Source of the DNA: Bacteroides sp.
Lineage (GTDB): Bacteria; Bacteroidota; Bacteroidia; Bacteroidales; GCA-2748055
Reading direction: 5' to 3'
DNA length: 11,012 nt
Assembly: GCA_011048475.1 (NCBI GenBank)
Contig: DSDZ01000255.1
Span: forward strand, 1 to 11,012
Positions within the stretch are counted from its first letter, which is position 1. Each line of letters opens with the position of its first letter. Both the position numbers and the translations under genes were made by a program. Of the stretch, positions 1 to 8,022 are shown in pieces. The notes beneath the pieces were generated by a model. The model saw only the letters and a list, made by a program, of their open reading frames with translations. It was not told the origin of the DNA and did no database searches.

Positions 1-339
1 ACCCTGAAGGCCATGGCCTGGGACAATCCGGAAGTCTTTGACCAGGTTACCATCAATATTTCCAACCAGGGGACCAACTGCGGGACCGGAATGGAGGATC
101 CCGCGGAAGGGTATTTCTTGCTCTACCCGAATCCGGCTTCTGAAAACCTGCACCTGGAAAACCTGCCCGGTAACACCGGCCTGGTCATGGTTACCGATGC
201 AACGGGCCGGAGGTGCATATCCGCGAACTATGCAGGCGAATCCCTGGTACTTGATCTTGCCGCGCTTCCACAGGGTATCTATCACCTGTGCATCATCGGG
301 CCGGAAGGAATCGTCCACGGGAAGTTTTTGAAAGAATGA
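1..339 (+). CDS. 3' end of a T9SS-secreted protein (Ig-like domain end plus type A sorting domain), partial
   Basis: The frame is open from base 1 and ends at TGA 337-339, giving the last 112 residues of a gene whose start lies outside the window. The first ~25 residues (TLKAMAWDN...VTINI) look like the last strands of a bacterial Ig-like or cadherin-like domain. A short linker (SNQGTNCGTG) follows. The final ~75 residues match the T9SS type A C-terminal sorting domain: YPNPASENLHLENL near its start, LDLAALPQGIYHL in the middle, and a basic end (HGKFLKE). In the known family this domain directs passage through the type IX secretion system and is cleaved off on release or surface attachment. 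The protein is therefore likely extracellular or surface-bound. Its catalytic or binding part is not in the window, so its substrate cannot be named. An ATG at 13 lies inside the domain and is not a real start. Confidence 0.88.
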   Translation, partial: TLKAMAWDNPEVFDQVTINISNQGTNCGTGMEDPAEGYFLLYPNPASENLHLENLPGNTGLVMVTDATGRRCISANYAGESLVLDLAALPQGIYHLCIIGPEGIVHGKFLKE

Positions 340-395
340 TCCTTACCGCCTCAGGGGCACACACCGGCGGGATACGGCAGGGATAATCCGGGGAT

Positions 396-420
396 CCGGT
401 CCTCCCTTTTCAGGAAATTC
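396..420 (+). repeat. Copy 1 of a motif shared by two intergenic regions
   Basis: The stretch reads CCGGTC, a C-rich tract, four Ts and then AGGAAATTC. It aligns with 5141-5166 upstream of the glycosidase gene, with about 21 of 26 columns matching and the last nine bases identical. It ends two bases before the -7-like box of the HTCS gene. It may be a shared regulatory element or a chance match of two pyrimidine tracts. Confidence 0.3.
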
Positions 421-421
421 A

Positions 422-429
422 TAAATTTG
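422..429 (+). promoter_or_regulatory. Candidate Bacteroidota -7 box for the HTCS gene
   Basis: TAAATTTG matches the Bacteroidota -7 consensus TAnnTTTG at every fixed position. No TTTG -33 box is seen at the usual distance upstream. Transcription would begin at about 434-437. That leaves almost no leader before ATG 440 but about 20 bases before ATG 455, which bears on the choice of start codon. Confidence 0.4.
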
Positions 430-439
430 GATCGGAAGG

Positions 440-3400
440 ATGGGATCATCGGATATGAGAACGCTGGTATTGTTTTGTGTGGGCCTGACCGGAATCTTTT
501 CTTTGCCTGCCGGGGGACAGAATCCGGAAATCAGGTTTCACCAGATCGGGAACGAGGATGGCCTTTCCCACAGCCTGGTTTCAGCTGTGGCCGAGGACAG
601 CCTGGGGTTTCTGTGGTTCGGGACCCAGGACGGACTGAACCGCTACGACGGCTATGAATTCAAAACCTATTTCAAGGGATCCGGACGCAGGTATCCTTCC
701 GACAGCTGGGTGCGGGACCTGTACATCGACGGCCATGACCAGCTCTGGATCTGGTACCAGGGTGCCGGGCTCGACCGGTTTGATCCCTGTACGGAAACCT
801 TTTACCAGTACAGACCCGATTCAACGGATCCCGGAAGCATCTCCAGCGACGCCTATCCGTCGGATCAGACCCTCAGGTATTCGGTTTTTTATGAGGAACC
901 GGATGGGACGCTCTGGATCGGGACGAACCGGGGACTCAACCGGTACAACCGGGAAAAGGATACCTTCCACGCCCTGCGCCACGATCCGGAAGATCCGGGC
1001 ACACTCAGTGACGACAGGATCATCAGCATTGCGGGTGACGGGAAGGATCATCTGTGGATTGCCACATTCAACGGACTGAATCGCCTCAATACTTCCACAG
1101 GAAGGATCGACAGGCTGCATCATGGCAGCGGTGCTGCAGGAGTACTGAACGACAGCATCGTCACCTGCCTCTACCTGGATGCCGGTGAGCGGGTGTGGGC
1201 AGGTACGCTGAAGGGGGGACTGCATATTATTGAGCATGCCTTTACGGACAGCATGAAAGTGACCAGGCTCATCAAGGAACCGTTCAATCCCAATTATGTG
1301 CCCAGCATTTTTACAATTGTCAGGACCTCTTCCGGCAGGGTGCTGGTGGGATCAATGAATGGCCTGTACCGGATTACGGAAAGCGGCGGGAGCTACATTG
1401 CGGAGCTGATCGGGGAGACCAGGAACTTCAAGGTATTCCATCTCCTGGAGGACATGCACGGTTATGTCTGGCTGGGATCCGATTCCCACCTGAAACAGTC
1501 CCTCATCAGGCTGCACCCGGACCTTCGTGCGCTGGAGAAATTCATTGTGAATGAGCAAAGTCCTTATGCATTCAGGGGAAAGAAAGTACAATTCCTGCAT
1601 ATCAGCAAAACGGGGATTCTCTGGATCGGATCGGAGAAGGACGGTTTCTTCAGGGTGGACCTGAATGCCAAGAAATTCAAATCCATCGACAGCTACCCCG
1701 AACGCGGGCTCTATATCAGTGATGATGAAGTCTATTCCATCTATGAAAATGACAACCGCGAGCTGTATATCGGCACCAAGACCGAACTGAACCTGATCGA
1801 CCTGAAGGATGGTTCATGGGCAGGATTCGGCAATGCGTACAATTTAAAGAAGGACCTGACCAGCGAATATTCAGACCAGTTGCCGGCCAGGCTGATCGGC
1901 GTGATCAAGGAAGCCCCTGACGGCAAGCTGTGGCTGGGATCCTTTGACTACAAGGTCCATCTGTATGATCCCCGGAAAAAACGTTTCCTCTGTTTTCACC
2001 AGAACGTAAATGATCCGGCTTCATTTCTGCCCTGGTCTCTCAGGTCCATCTGCGTGACCAGGAACGGCCAGGTGTACTTTGGTGCCACCGAATTTGGCCT
2101 GTGCCGGCTTCGAAGCGACGGGCGCTCATTTGAATATTTTCCGGTGGTGGTTACCGGGAACAGCAGTGGAACGAACGATGGGCACATCCAGTACATTTAT
2201 GAGGATTCCGATTCCATCCTCTGGCTGGGTACCCTGAATGGCGGGCTGAACAGGTTCGATCCCCGCACGGGCCGCTTCAGCCATTTCATCCATGATCCCG
2301 CCGATACCGCCTCCATTTCCAACAACCGGGTGAAATGCATCCTGGAACCGGAGATCCACGGGGAGGATATTCTCTGGATCGGTACCAACAACGGGGGATT
2401 GAATCGATTCAACAGGAAGGAGGGGACCTTTATCTCCTATATGATGGAAGACGGGATGCGCAGCAATACGGTCCACGGGATCCTGGAGGACAAGCTGGGC
2501 AACCTGTGGCTGAGCACCAACAGGGGCCTGGTCAAGTTTGATCCCATCACGGAGGAAATAAGCATCTTCACGGCCGAGGACGGTCTGGTGGGCAATGAAT
2601 TCAACGAAGGTGCATTTTTCAAGAACCGGGAAGGGGTCATGTACTTCGGGGGGACCAACGGGATCAATTATTTCCTTCCCGAGGAGATCCATGATAATCC
2701 GTACTACGATCCGCCGGTCGTGGTGACCAGTTTCAAGCTTTCGGGGATCCCCGTACTTCCGGGTGATACCCTCAACGGAAGGATCATCCTGGACAAATCC
2801 ATCCAGTATACCCGTGAGATCAACCTCACCCACAGGGACCGCTTCCTCTCATTTGAATTCGCCTCGCTGGACTTTGTGGCGCCCAATAAGCTGAAATACC
2901 GCTATATGCTGGAGGGATTGGAGGAGGACTGGAATGAGGTGGATGCGGGCCAGCGGATCATCAGTTATACGAATATTCCCAGCGGAACCTACGCCCTGAA
3001 GATCATGGGAACCAACAGTGACGGCAACTGGTCCAGATCGCCGACCCGGATAGCCATTGAAGTGATGCCTCCCTTCTGGCAGACCTTCTGGTTCAAAATG
3101 GTGATCTTTGCAGCCATTTTGCTGATTTTCCTGACCATTCTCAGGGTGCGCACACAATTGCTCACCAACCAGAAAAGGGTCCTTGAAAAAGAAGTGGAGG
3201 AACGGACCAGGGAACTGCGGAAAGCCAACAGGCAGCTGGAGGAGCAGAAAAACGAAATCCAGCTCATGGCCGAACGGCTCCATGAGTCAGACCAGATGAA
3301 GCTCAAATTCTTCACCAATATTTCACATGAATTCAGGACACCCCTGACCCTGATCATGGGTCCCACTGAAAAACTGATGCAGCAGAGTGACTTTGGTGAT

Positions 3401-4867
3401 CCTTCAAAGGTCAAAAGAGAGCTCGAGCTCATTTACAGGAACGAACGCAGGTTGTTCAAACTGATCAACCAGCTCCTGGAGATCCGGAGGGTGGAGACGG
3501 GGAACCTGAAGCTGGAAGTGGCCCGGGATGACCTGATCGCGTACCTGAGGGGGATCTACGAGCTGTTCCAGCCCTATGCCGAAAAAAAGGAGATCGATTT
3601 TCAGTTCAAAACCGGTTTGTCCGGGCTGGAGGTATATTTTGACGCGGATAAGATCGAAAAGATCTTTTACAACCTGCTGTCCAATGCCTTCAAGCATACC
3701 CCCAAACGCGGGAGTGTCGTGCTGGAAACAGGGACCACGGTCGCCAGGGGACAGGAGATGGTCCTGATCACCGTGTCCGACACTGGACCCGGAATTCCGG
3801 CGGAGCATCTTCCCCATGTTTTCGACCGGTTTTTCCAGATCACCAACAAGCACCGTTCGGGGAAGATCAGTTCCGGGATCGGACTGTCCCTTTCGCGCGA
3901 CCTGGCCGAAAGGCATTACGGTGAGATCCAGGTGCAAAGCGACGGACAGAGCGGAACCACCTTCAGGGTTTTTCTTCCGGTGTCAGAGGCCTGTTACAAG
4001 CCCGGGGAGATCGCCGGGGAAACCGAAGGCGATTATTCCATGGAATATATCAATTCCATGATCGAGACCTTCGAATATATTGCGGATGATCATCATGACC
4101 GGCCGCTGGTGGGAGAGGACCTCTTCAGGATCCTGGTTGTGGAAGACAACCTGGATATGCAGAAATATCTTTACAACGAACTGAGTGAACGGTATAATGT
4201 GCTTCTGGCCCAGGATGGTGAAGAAGGCCTGGAAATTTCAAGGCAAAACCTGCCTGATCTGATCCTCAGTGACATCATGATGCCGGGGATGGACGGACTC
4301 GAATTCTGCAAACAAATTAAAAATGATGAGCTTACCAGTCACATTCCCCTGATATTGCTCACTGCAAAAACAGGTAAGGAAGATGAGATCTCGGGATTCG
4401 AGCTGGGAGCGGATGACTACATCACCAAGCCTTTCGAAGCGGAGGTGCTGAAGCTCAAGATCAGGAACATCCTGGAAAGCAGGAAACAGATTGCACAGAA
4501 GTTCTTCAGTGCCAGCAATTATATTCCGGAGAATATCAGGATCAACCAGATCGACCAGGGATTCCTGGAGAAATTTGTGAAACTGGTCGAGGACAACATC
4601 GATGATACGGAACTCTCCGGGGACAGGCTTGCCTGCGAACTGGGAATGAGCAAGGGGAATTTATACAAGAAGCTCAAGACCCTGACCGGGATGACGGTAA
4701 ATATTTTCGTCAGGTCCATCCGGCTGAAAGTAGCTGCGAGGCTGCTTAAACAGGGGCATTACAATATTTCCGAAGTTGCATACGCGGTGGGATTCAACAA
4801 TCCCAAGTATTTCTCCACATGTTTCAGCGAAATGTTCTCCATGGCCCCCAAAGAGTATATGAAATAG
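440..4867 (+). CDS. Hybrid two-component system (HTCS) sensor-regulator of glycan use
   Basis: This is a single-protein sensor, kinase and DNA-binding regulator of the Bacteroidota HTCS family, 1475 residues and complete. A signal peptide covers 1-26 (likely cleavage AGG|Q27). About 15 propeller signatures of the type LWIGTxxGLNRYD follow between ~31 and ~745, fitting two seven-bladed reg_prop propellers in the periplasm. Then come a Y_Y_Y domain (~810-880), a membrane helix (~884-906), a coiled coil, and a HisKA domain with phospho-accepting His963 in SHEFRTP. The ATPase has an N box around Asn1078/Asn1082, DTGPGIP from Asp1114 and GIG from Gly1146. The receiver has acidic pair Glu1235/Asp1236, phospho-Asp1278 and Lys1330. 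An AraC-type HTH domain runs from ~1390 to the end. Every key residue is present, so it should be active. ATG 455 (Met6) gives a cleaner signal peptide (MRTLVLF) and may be the true start. Family members bind oligosaccharides directly and activate nearby glycan genes; the ligand here is unknown. Confidence 0.96.
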   Translation: MGSSDMRTLVLFCVGLTGIFSLPAGGQNPEIRFHQIGNEDGLSHSLVSAVAEDSLGFLWFGTQDGLNRYDGYEFKTYFKGSGRRYPSDSWVRDLYIDGHDQLWIWYQGAGLDRFDPCTETFYQYRPDSTDPGSISSDAYPSDQTLRYSVFYEEPDGTLWIGTNRGLNRYNREKDTFHALRHDPEDPGTLSDDRIISIAGDGKDHLWIATFNGLNRLNTSTGRIDRLHHGSGAAGVLNDSIVTCLYLDAGERVWAGTLKGGLHIIEHAFTDSMKVTRLIKEPFNPNYVPSIFTIVRTSSGRVLVGSMNGLYRITESGGSYIAELIGETRNFKVFHLLEDMHGYVWLGSDSHLKQSLIRLHPDLRALEKFIVNEQSPYAFRGKKVQFLHISKTGILWIGSEKDGFFRVDLNAKKFKSIDSYPERGLYISDDEVYSIYENDNRELYIGTKTELNLIDLKDGSWAGFGNAYNLKKDLTSEYSDQLPARLIGVIKEAPDGKLWLGSFDYKVHLYDPRKKRFLCFHQNVNDPASFLPWSLRSICVTRNGQVYFGATEFGLCRLRSDGRSFEYFPVVVTGNSSGTNDGHIQYIYEDSDSILWLGTLNGGLNRFDPRTGRFSHFIHDPADTASISNNRVKCILEPEIHGEDILWIGTNNGGLNRFNRKEGTFISYMMEDGMRSNTVHGILEDKLGNLWLSTNRGLVKFDPITEEISIFTAEDGLVGNEFNEGAFFKNREGVMYFGGTNGINYFLPEEIHDNPYYDPPVVVTSFKLSGIPVLPGDTLNGRIILDKSIQYTREINLTHRDRFLSFEFASLDFVAPNKLKYRYMLEGLEEDWNEVDAGQRIISYTNIPSGTYALKIMGTNSDGNWSRSPTRIAIEVMPPFWQTFWFKMVIFAAILLIFLTILRVRTQLLTNQKRVLEKEVEERTRELRKANRQLEEQKNEIQLMAERLHESDQMKLKFFTNISHEFRTPLTLIMGPTEKLMQQSDFGDPSKVKRELELIYRNERRLFKLINQLLEIRRVETGNLKLEVARDDLIAYLRGIYELFQPYAEKKEIDFQFKTGLSGLEVYFDADKIEKIFYNLLSNAFKHTPKRGSVVLETGTTVARGQEMVLITVSDTGPGIPAEHLPHVFDRFFQITNKHRSGKISSGIGLSLSRDLAERHYGEIQVQSDGQSGTTFRVFLPVSEACYKPGEIAGETEGDYSMEYINSMIETFEYIADDHHDRPLVGEDLFRILVVEDNLDMQKYLYNELSERYNVLLAQDGEEGLEISRQNLPDLILSDIMMPGMDGLEFCKQIKNDELTSHIPLILLTAKTGKEDEISGFELGADDYITKPFEAEVLKLKIRNILESRKQIAQKFFSASNYIPENIRINQIDQGFLEKFVKLVEDNIDDTELSGDRLACELGMSKGNLYKKLKTLTGMTVNIFVRSIRLKVAARLLKQGHYNISEVAYAVGFNNPKYFSTCFSEMFSMAPKEYMK

Positions 4868-4902
4868 GCGGGGCAATTGATGAAAACAGGTCATTGACAA
4901 TC

Positions 4903-4920
4903 TGCTAGACCCATTTAGCA
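4903..4920. repeat. Short inverted repeat after the HTCS gene
   Basis: TGCTA and TAGCA flank an 8-base spacer 36 bases after the HTCS stop, and TCTGCT (4901-4906) pairs with AGCAGA (4925-4930) as an alternative. No T-run follows, so it does not read as an intrinsic terminator. It could be a weak RNA hairpin or chance. Confidence 0.2.
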
Positions 4921-4952
4921 AGGGAGCAGACCCGGCCATCCCCTTACCGGCG

Positions 4953-4960
4953 TAAATTTA
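4953..4960 (+). promoter_or_regulatory. Weak candidate -7 box ahead of the small ORF
   Basis: TAAATTTA matches TAnnTTTG at all but the last fixed position and lies 20 bases before ATG 4980. This is a plausible leader length for a Bacteroidota promoter. No -33 TTTG is seen at the right distance, so support is thin. Confidence 0.2.
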
Positions 4961-4979
4961 TATCCACAAAGGCAGGGGT

Positions 4980-5081
4980 ATGCCGGCAGCCAGGAAGAAC
5001 ACGGGTCCGCAGAGGATCGAGATATTGCTTCTCGTCCTGCTGGTTTTTCTGATGGTTCTGTTCCTGTTTGTTATTCTTTAA
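4980..5081 (+). CDS. Possible 33-residue single-pass membrane peptide, unknown function
   Basis: A short ATG-to-TAA frame lies wholly within the gap between the HTCS and the glycosidase. It begins MPAARKNTGPQR, a polar, positively charged segment (Arg5, Lys6, Arg12). It then runs as an uninterrupted hydrophobic stretch from Ile13 to Leu33, broken only by Glu14, and stops right at the end of that stretch. This suits one membrane helix with its N-terminus in the cytoplasm by the positive-inside rule. A purine-rich AGGGG sits immediately before the ATG, too close to be an ideal ribosome site, and a weak -7-like box lies 20 bases upstream. I do not recognise the peptide. It could be a small membrane regulator of the neighbouring kinase, a type I toxin-like peptide, or an accident of a T-rich tract, since T at the second codon position always encodes hydrophobic residues. 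Confidence 0.35.
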   Translation: MPAARKNTGPQRIEILLLVLLVFLMVLFLFVIL

Positions 5082-5140
5082 CCACATCCTGATAAAGCAC
5101 ACCACCTTCCATCCTGTGCCGGTAAGGCCGCCTGAAAGCC

Positions 5141-5166
5141 CGGGTCGCCCCTTTTTTAGGAAATTC
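5141..5166 (+). repeat. Copy 2 of a motif shared by two intergenic regions
   Basis: CGGGTC, then a C-rich tract, six Ts and AGGAAATTC, similar to 396-420 before the HTCS gene. GGAAATTCC (5159-5167) is itself a small palindrome. The T6 tract does not follow a convincing GC-rich stem, so I do not call it a terminator. Confidence 0.3.
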
Positions 5167-5192
5167 CGGCCATCCCATCCGTAAAATACCGT

Positions 5193-5220
5193 ACCAATCA
5201 GGGAATATAACGAACCAATC
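5193..5220 (+). promoter_or_regulatory. Direct repeat ACCAATC, 21-bp spacing: candidate regulator operator
   Basis: ACCAATC occurs at 5193-5199 and again at 5214-5220, so starts are exactly 21 bp apart (two helical turns). The match extends to G-N-ACCAATC-N-G. I saw no other copy in the window. Tandem half-sites about 21 bp apart are the known layout for AraC-type activators such as AraC at araI1-I2, and the adjacent HTCS carries an AraC-type domain. If the -7-like box at 5237 is real, the downstream half-site falls over the -33 region, as expected for an activator touching the polymerase. That this is the HTCS target is inference. Confidence 0.4.
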
Positions 5221-5228
5221 CGACTGAC

Positions 5229-5244
5229 CGAATCCATAGATTCG
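5229..5244 (+). promoter_or_regulatory. Perfect inverted repeat containing a -7-like box, just before the glycosidase start
   Basis: CGAATC and GATTCG flank the four bases CATA, giving 6-bp perfect arms that end five bases before ATG 5250. Within it TAGATTCG (5237-5244) matches the -7 consensus TAnnTTTG at five of six fixed positions. It may be an operator half, an RNA hairpin limiting ribosome access, or the promoter. If it is the promoter, transcription would start near ATG 5250 and favour ATG 5298 as the true start. Confidence 0.3.
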
Positions 5245-5249
5245 CACTC

Positions 5250-7958
5250 ATGATTCAGATTCACCGGAAAAGGAAAAAGACCGCAAACCTTGGCAGGATG
5301 GCGGTTTTGTCGGGATGGATGATGCTCCTGCTGATGACAGGGCATCCACTTGCCTGTCAGGTTCGCACGGATTACAGCGTGATTGAAACCCATACCAGGA
5401 GCGACCGGGTGAGGAGCGGGATTGCTGTCGGGGGACTGGGGACCGGTTATGTGGAACTGAGGAAGGACGGCCGCTTTTACAACTGGACCATCATGAACAA
5501 CTGGCCGCTGGGGACGGGAGAGCCTTTTGTGGTCAAGTCCTATCCCCGGAACGACGAGGACCAGTCATTGATGTTCTTCCTCGTGCGTTACCAGGTGGAA
5601 GGGGAACAGCCCCGGATCAAGCTGCTTCAGCTGAACAACGGTTTGTCTGAAGGCGCCCTGCAGGGCATCGATTATTACTATCCCTGGATGTCGGCGGTGG
5701 AACGCATCGATTACAGTGCATCTTTTCCGTTCTCCGGGCTCACCTTTACCGATCCGGAAATGCCCTTTGACATCCACCTGGAAGTCTTTTCGCCTTTCAT
5801 TCCACATGATGCAAAGAATTCCTCCCTTCCGGGCGCTTACTTCAATTTTACCGTGGAAGCCACCGGGGATAAACAGGTGAAGGTTTTCCTGATCGCCACC
5901 CTCCGAAACCTGGTGGGTTATGATGTGCTTGACAAACATTTTATCACCCGTCCCCACCAGGGGGAGCATTACAAGGGGTATTCCATGACCTGCGGGGGCA
6001 TGGATCCGGCACATTCCTCCATGGGGGAGATGGGGTTCTTTTCCCTCTCTGATCGTTCCAGCTACTACCTGGGATGGGAACACAAACATCCCTATTATGA
6101 AAAGCTGCTGGTCTCCGACCGTTTTGAGGATCTCAATGATACTCCCAACCGGAACATGGAGGTGGACGGAAGGACCGTGGCCAGGCATTCGGACAACAAC
6201 AACCAGCGCTGTTTCAGCTCCATCGGGGTGGACCATCAGCTGCAACCCGGCCAGTCCTTCAGCCACTCCTTTGTTTTCTGCTGGTATTTCCCCAACAATT
6301 ACGGCGGTACTGAAGGGAATCAGGAGGCGGGAGACGACGATTATGTGATCGATGTGGACCGGACCCGGATCCAGGGCCATTACTATAACAATTTTTTCAG
6401 TTCCGCAGAACAGGCAGGCCTGTATCTGGCGGACCATCAGGAGATGCTGACAGAAAAAACACGGCGCTTTCACCGTGACTTTTACAACAGCAGCGTTCCG
6501 GTATATGTGCTGCACCAGGTCAATTCCCATTTCAATACATTCATTGCCAGTTCGGTATTCACAAAAAACGGAACGTTTGCCATCCGTGAAGGAATGAGCC
6601 CGCACCAGCCATGGGGACCCTACGGGACCATTGATGTGGCCCTTTACGGCTCGGTGAGCGCCATTGCCCTTTTCCCGGAGTTGCAGAAGAACATGATGCG
6701 CGCCCACCGGCGGTTGCAGACCGGCCAGGGGGAGATCCACCACGGACTGCAGACCGATGTGGAACTGGAACACAATGGGACCTGGGGGGTTTTTCACCGG
6801 ATCGACCTGGTTCCCAATTATATTCAGATTGTGCTGAGGGATTATTTCTGGACGGGCGACCGGGATTACCTAAAGGAGATGTGGCCCTCCGTCAGGAAGG
6901 GCATCCATTATATCCTTCGTGAGCGGGACAGTGACGGGGATATGATGCCTGACATGGAGGGGATCATGTGCAGCTATGATAATTTTCCCATGTACGGACT
7001 GGCCTCCTATATCCAGTCACAGTGGATGGCCGCCATGGTTTCAGTCAGCCGGGCGGCACCGGTGGCCGGGGACCGGGAGACCGGGCGGCTCGCCGAAGAG
7101 ATCCTGCGCCAGGGCAGGGACCTGATGGACAGCAAACTGTGGAACGGCGAATACTACAGGCTGTCGAACGACTACCGGGGATCACACGGGATGGACGAAG
7201 GAATCCTGACCGACCAGCTGATTGGGCAGTGGGTTGCCCACCAGAGCGACCTGGGGTATCTCGTTGAACGGGATCATGTGCGTTCTGCCCTTTCAGCCAT
7301 CTTTGAAGCCTCCTACCGGGCTGGATTCGGTTTGCGGAACTGTACATGGCCCTCCCACCCCGATCTCTATCCCATCCATGAAACCGACCTCTGGGTCGAC
7401 CAGGCCAATACATGCTGGTCGGGTGTGGAGCTGGCCTTTGCCTCTTTTCTGATCTACGAGGGGATGGTCAGGGAAGGGGAGGAGGTGATCCGGACGGTGG
7501 ACAACCGGTACCGCAAATCAGGACTGTACTGGGACCACCAGGAGTTCGGCGGGCACTACTACAGGCCCATGTCCGCCTGGTCCGTCCTCCACGCCTACCT
7601 GGGTTTGGGGATCTCTGACGGTCACTACAGCTTCAGTCCGAAGCTGTCGCAGCCAGAATACACCCTCTTTTTCTCCCACGGGAACGGGACCGCCCACTAT
7701 CTGAAACAAGGGGAACGGATCTTTATCAGGGTGAACAGCGGTGAGATGGAAATTTCGTCCCTGAGGATCGGGGAGCCTGCCGGCACATCCGCATCCGGGC
7801 AGACAGAAAATCCCGCACTGGCACCGGGCAAACCGGCGGTATTGATCAACGGTCTGCCCGTGAAAGCCAGGTTGAACATGAAAGAGGGGGCATCCCTCAT
7901 CTCATTTCCCGAACCGAAGACCCTTTCCGAAGGCGATATCCTTGAGTTTGTTCGCTGA
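5250..7958 (+). CDS. Exported GH116/DUF608-type glycoside hydrolase (beta-glucosidase/glucosylceramidase-like)
   Basis: This 902-residue protein resembles family GH116, retaining beta-glycosidases that include human GBA2 and bacterial beta-glucosidases. The N-terminus has a basic stretch (RKRKK), a hydrophobic segment (19-30) and a likely cleavage at C36|Q37, so it is exported. The N-terminal domain opens with SGIAVGGLGTGYVELRKDGR (56-75) and FYNWTI, the family's glycine-rich signature. The (alpha/alpha) catalytic region includes IDVALYGS (461-468), LFPEL, and SYDNFPMYG...SQWMAAM around 575-595. By similarity Asp577 is the probable acid/base and Glu447 (REGMS) the probable nucleophile; the latter is tentative. 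It ends in a small beta-rich domain with no T9SS sorting domain, so a periplasmic site is likely. ATG 5298 (Met17) is an alternative start with AGG upstream but would lose the basic n-region. Substrate specificity (glucoside, xyloside or other) cannot be read from the sequence. It probably shares an operon with the two genes downstream. Confidence 0.85.
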   Translation: MIQIHRKRKKTANLGRMAVLSGWMMLLLMTGHPLACQVRTDYSVIETHTRSDRVRSGIAVGGLGTGYVELRKDGRFYNWTIMNNWPLGTGEPFVVKSYPRNDEDQSLMFFLVRYQVEGEQPRIKLLQLNNGLSEGALQGIDYYYPWMSAVERIDYSASFPFSGLTFTDPEMPFDIHLEVFSPFIPHDAKNSSLPGAYFNFTVEATGDKQVKVFLIATLRNLVGYDVLDKHFITRPHQGEHYKGYSMTCGGMDPAHSSMGEMGFFSLSDRSSYYLGWEHKHPYYEKLLVSDRFEDLNDTPNRNMEVDGRTVARHSDNNNQRCFSSIGVDHQLQPGQSFSHSFVFCWYFPNNYGGTEGNQEAGDDDYVIDVDRTRIQGHYYNNFFSSAEQAGLYLADHQEMLTEKTRRFHRDFYNSSVPVYVLHQVNSHFNTFIASSVFTKNGTFAIREGMSPHQPWGPYGTIDVALYGSVSAIALFPELQKNMMRAHRRLQTGQGEIHHGLQTDVELEHNGTWGVFHRIDLVPNYIQIVLRDYFWTGDRDYLKEMWPSVRKGIHYILRERDSDGDMMPDMEGIMCSYDNFPMYGLASYIQSQWMAAMVSVSRAAPVAGDRETGRLAEEILRQGRDLMDSKLWNGEYYRLSNDYRGSHGMDEGILTDQLIGQWVAHQSDLGYLVERDHVRSALSAIFEASYRAGFGLRNCTWPSHPDLYPIHETDLWVDQANTCWSGVELAFASFLIYEGMVREGEEVIRTVDNRYRKSGLYWDHQEFGGHYYRPMSAWSVLHAYLGLGISDGHYSFSPKLSQPEYTLFFSHGNGTAHYLKQGERIFIRVNSGEMEISSLRIGEPAGTSASGQTENPALAPGKPAVLINGLPVKARLNMKEGASLISFPEPKTLSEGDILEFVR

Positions 7959-8022
7959 GGGACCATCTTCCTGCAACATTTCTGAGTTTTAATTCCCCTG
8001 TCGCGGGTTTCTGAAACAAATT

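Noticed and set aside
4894..4899. TTGACA as a sigma-70 -35 box
   Set aside because: No -10 element lies about 17 bases downstream, and Bacteroidota primary sigma factors use TTTG/TAnnTTTG instead.
5144..5158. T6 tract after a GC-rich stretch as a rho-independent terminator
   Set aside because: I could not draw a stem of more than three or four base pairs directly before the T-run.
4944..5393. 149-codon - strand frame across the HTCS-glycosidase gap
   Set aside because: It overlaps the signal-peptide region of the glycosidase, has no recognisable domain and a low-complexity Asn/Gln/Lys stretch, and would be convergent with the neighbours without a promoter.
5565..6797. 410-codon open frame on the - strand
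   Set aside because: It lies wholly inside the glycosidase gene, its translation is rich in His/Gly/Val without recognisable motifs, and the + frame has a clear family match. It is a complement shadow typical of GC-rich DNA.
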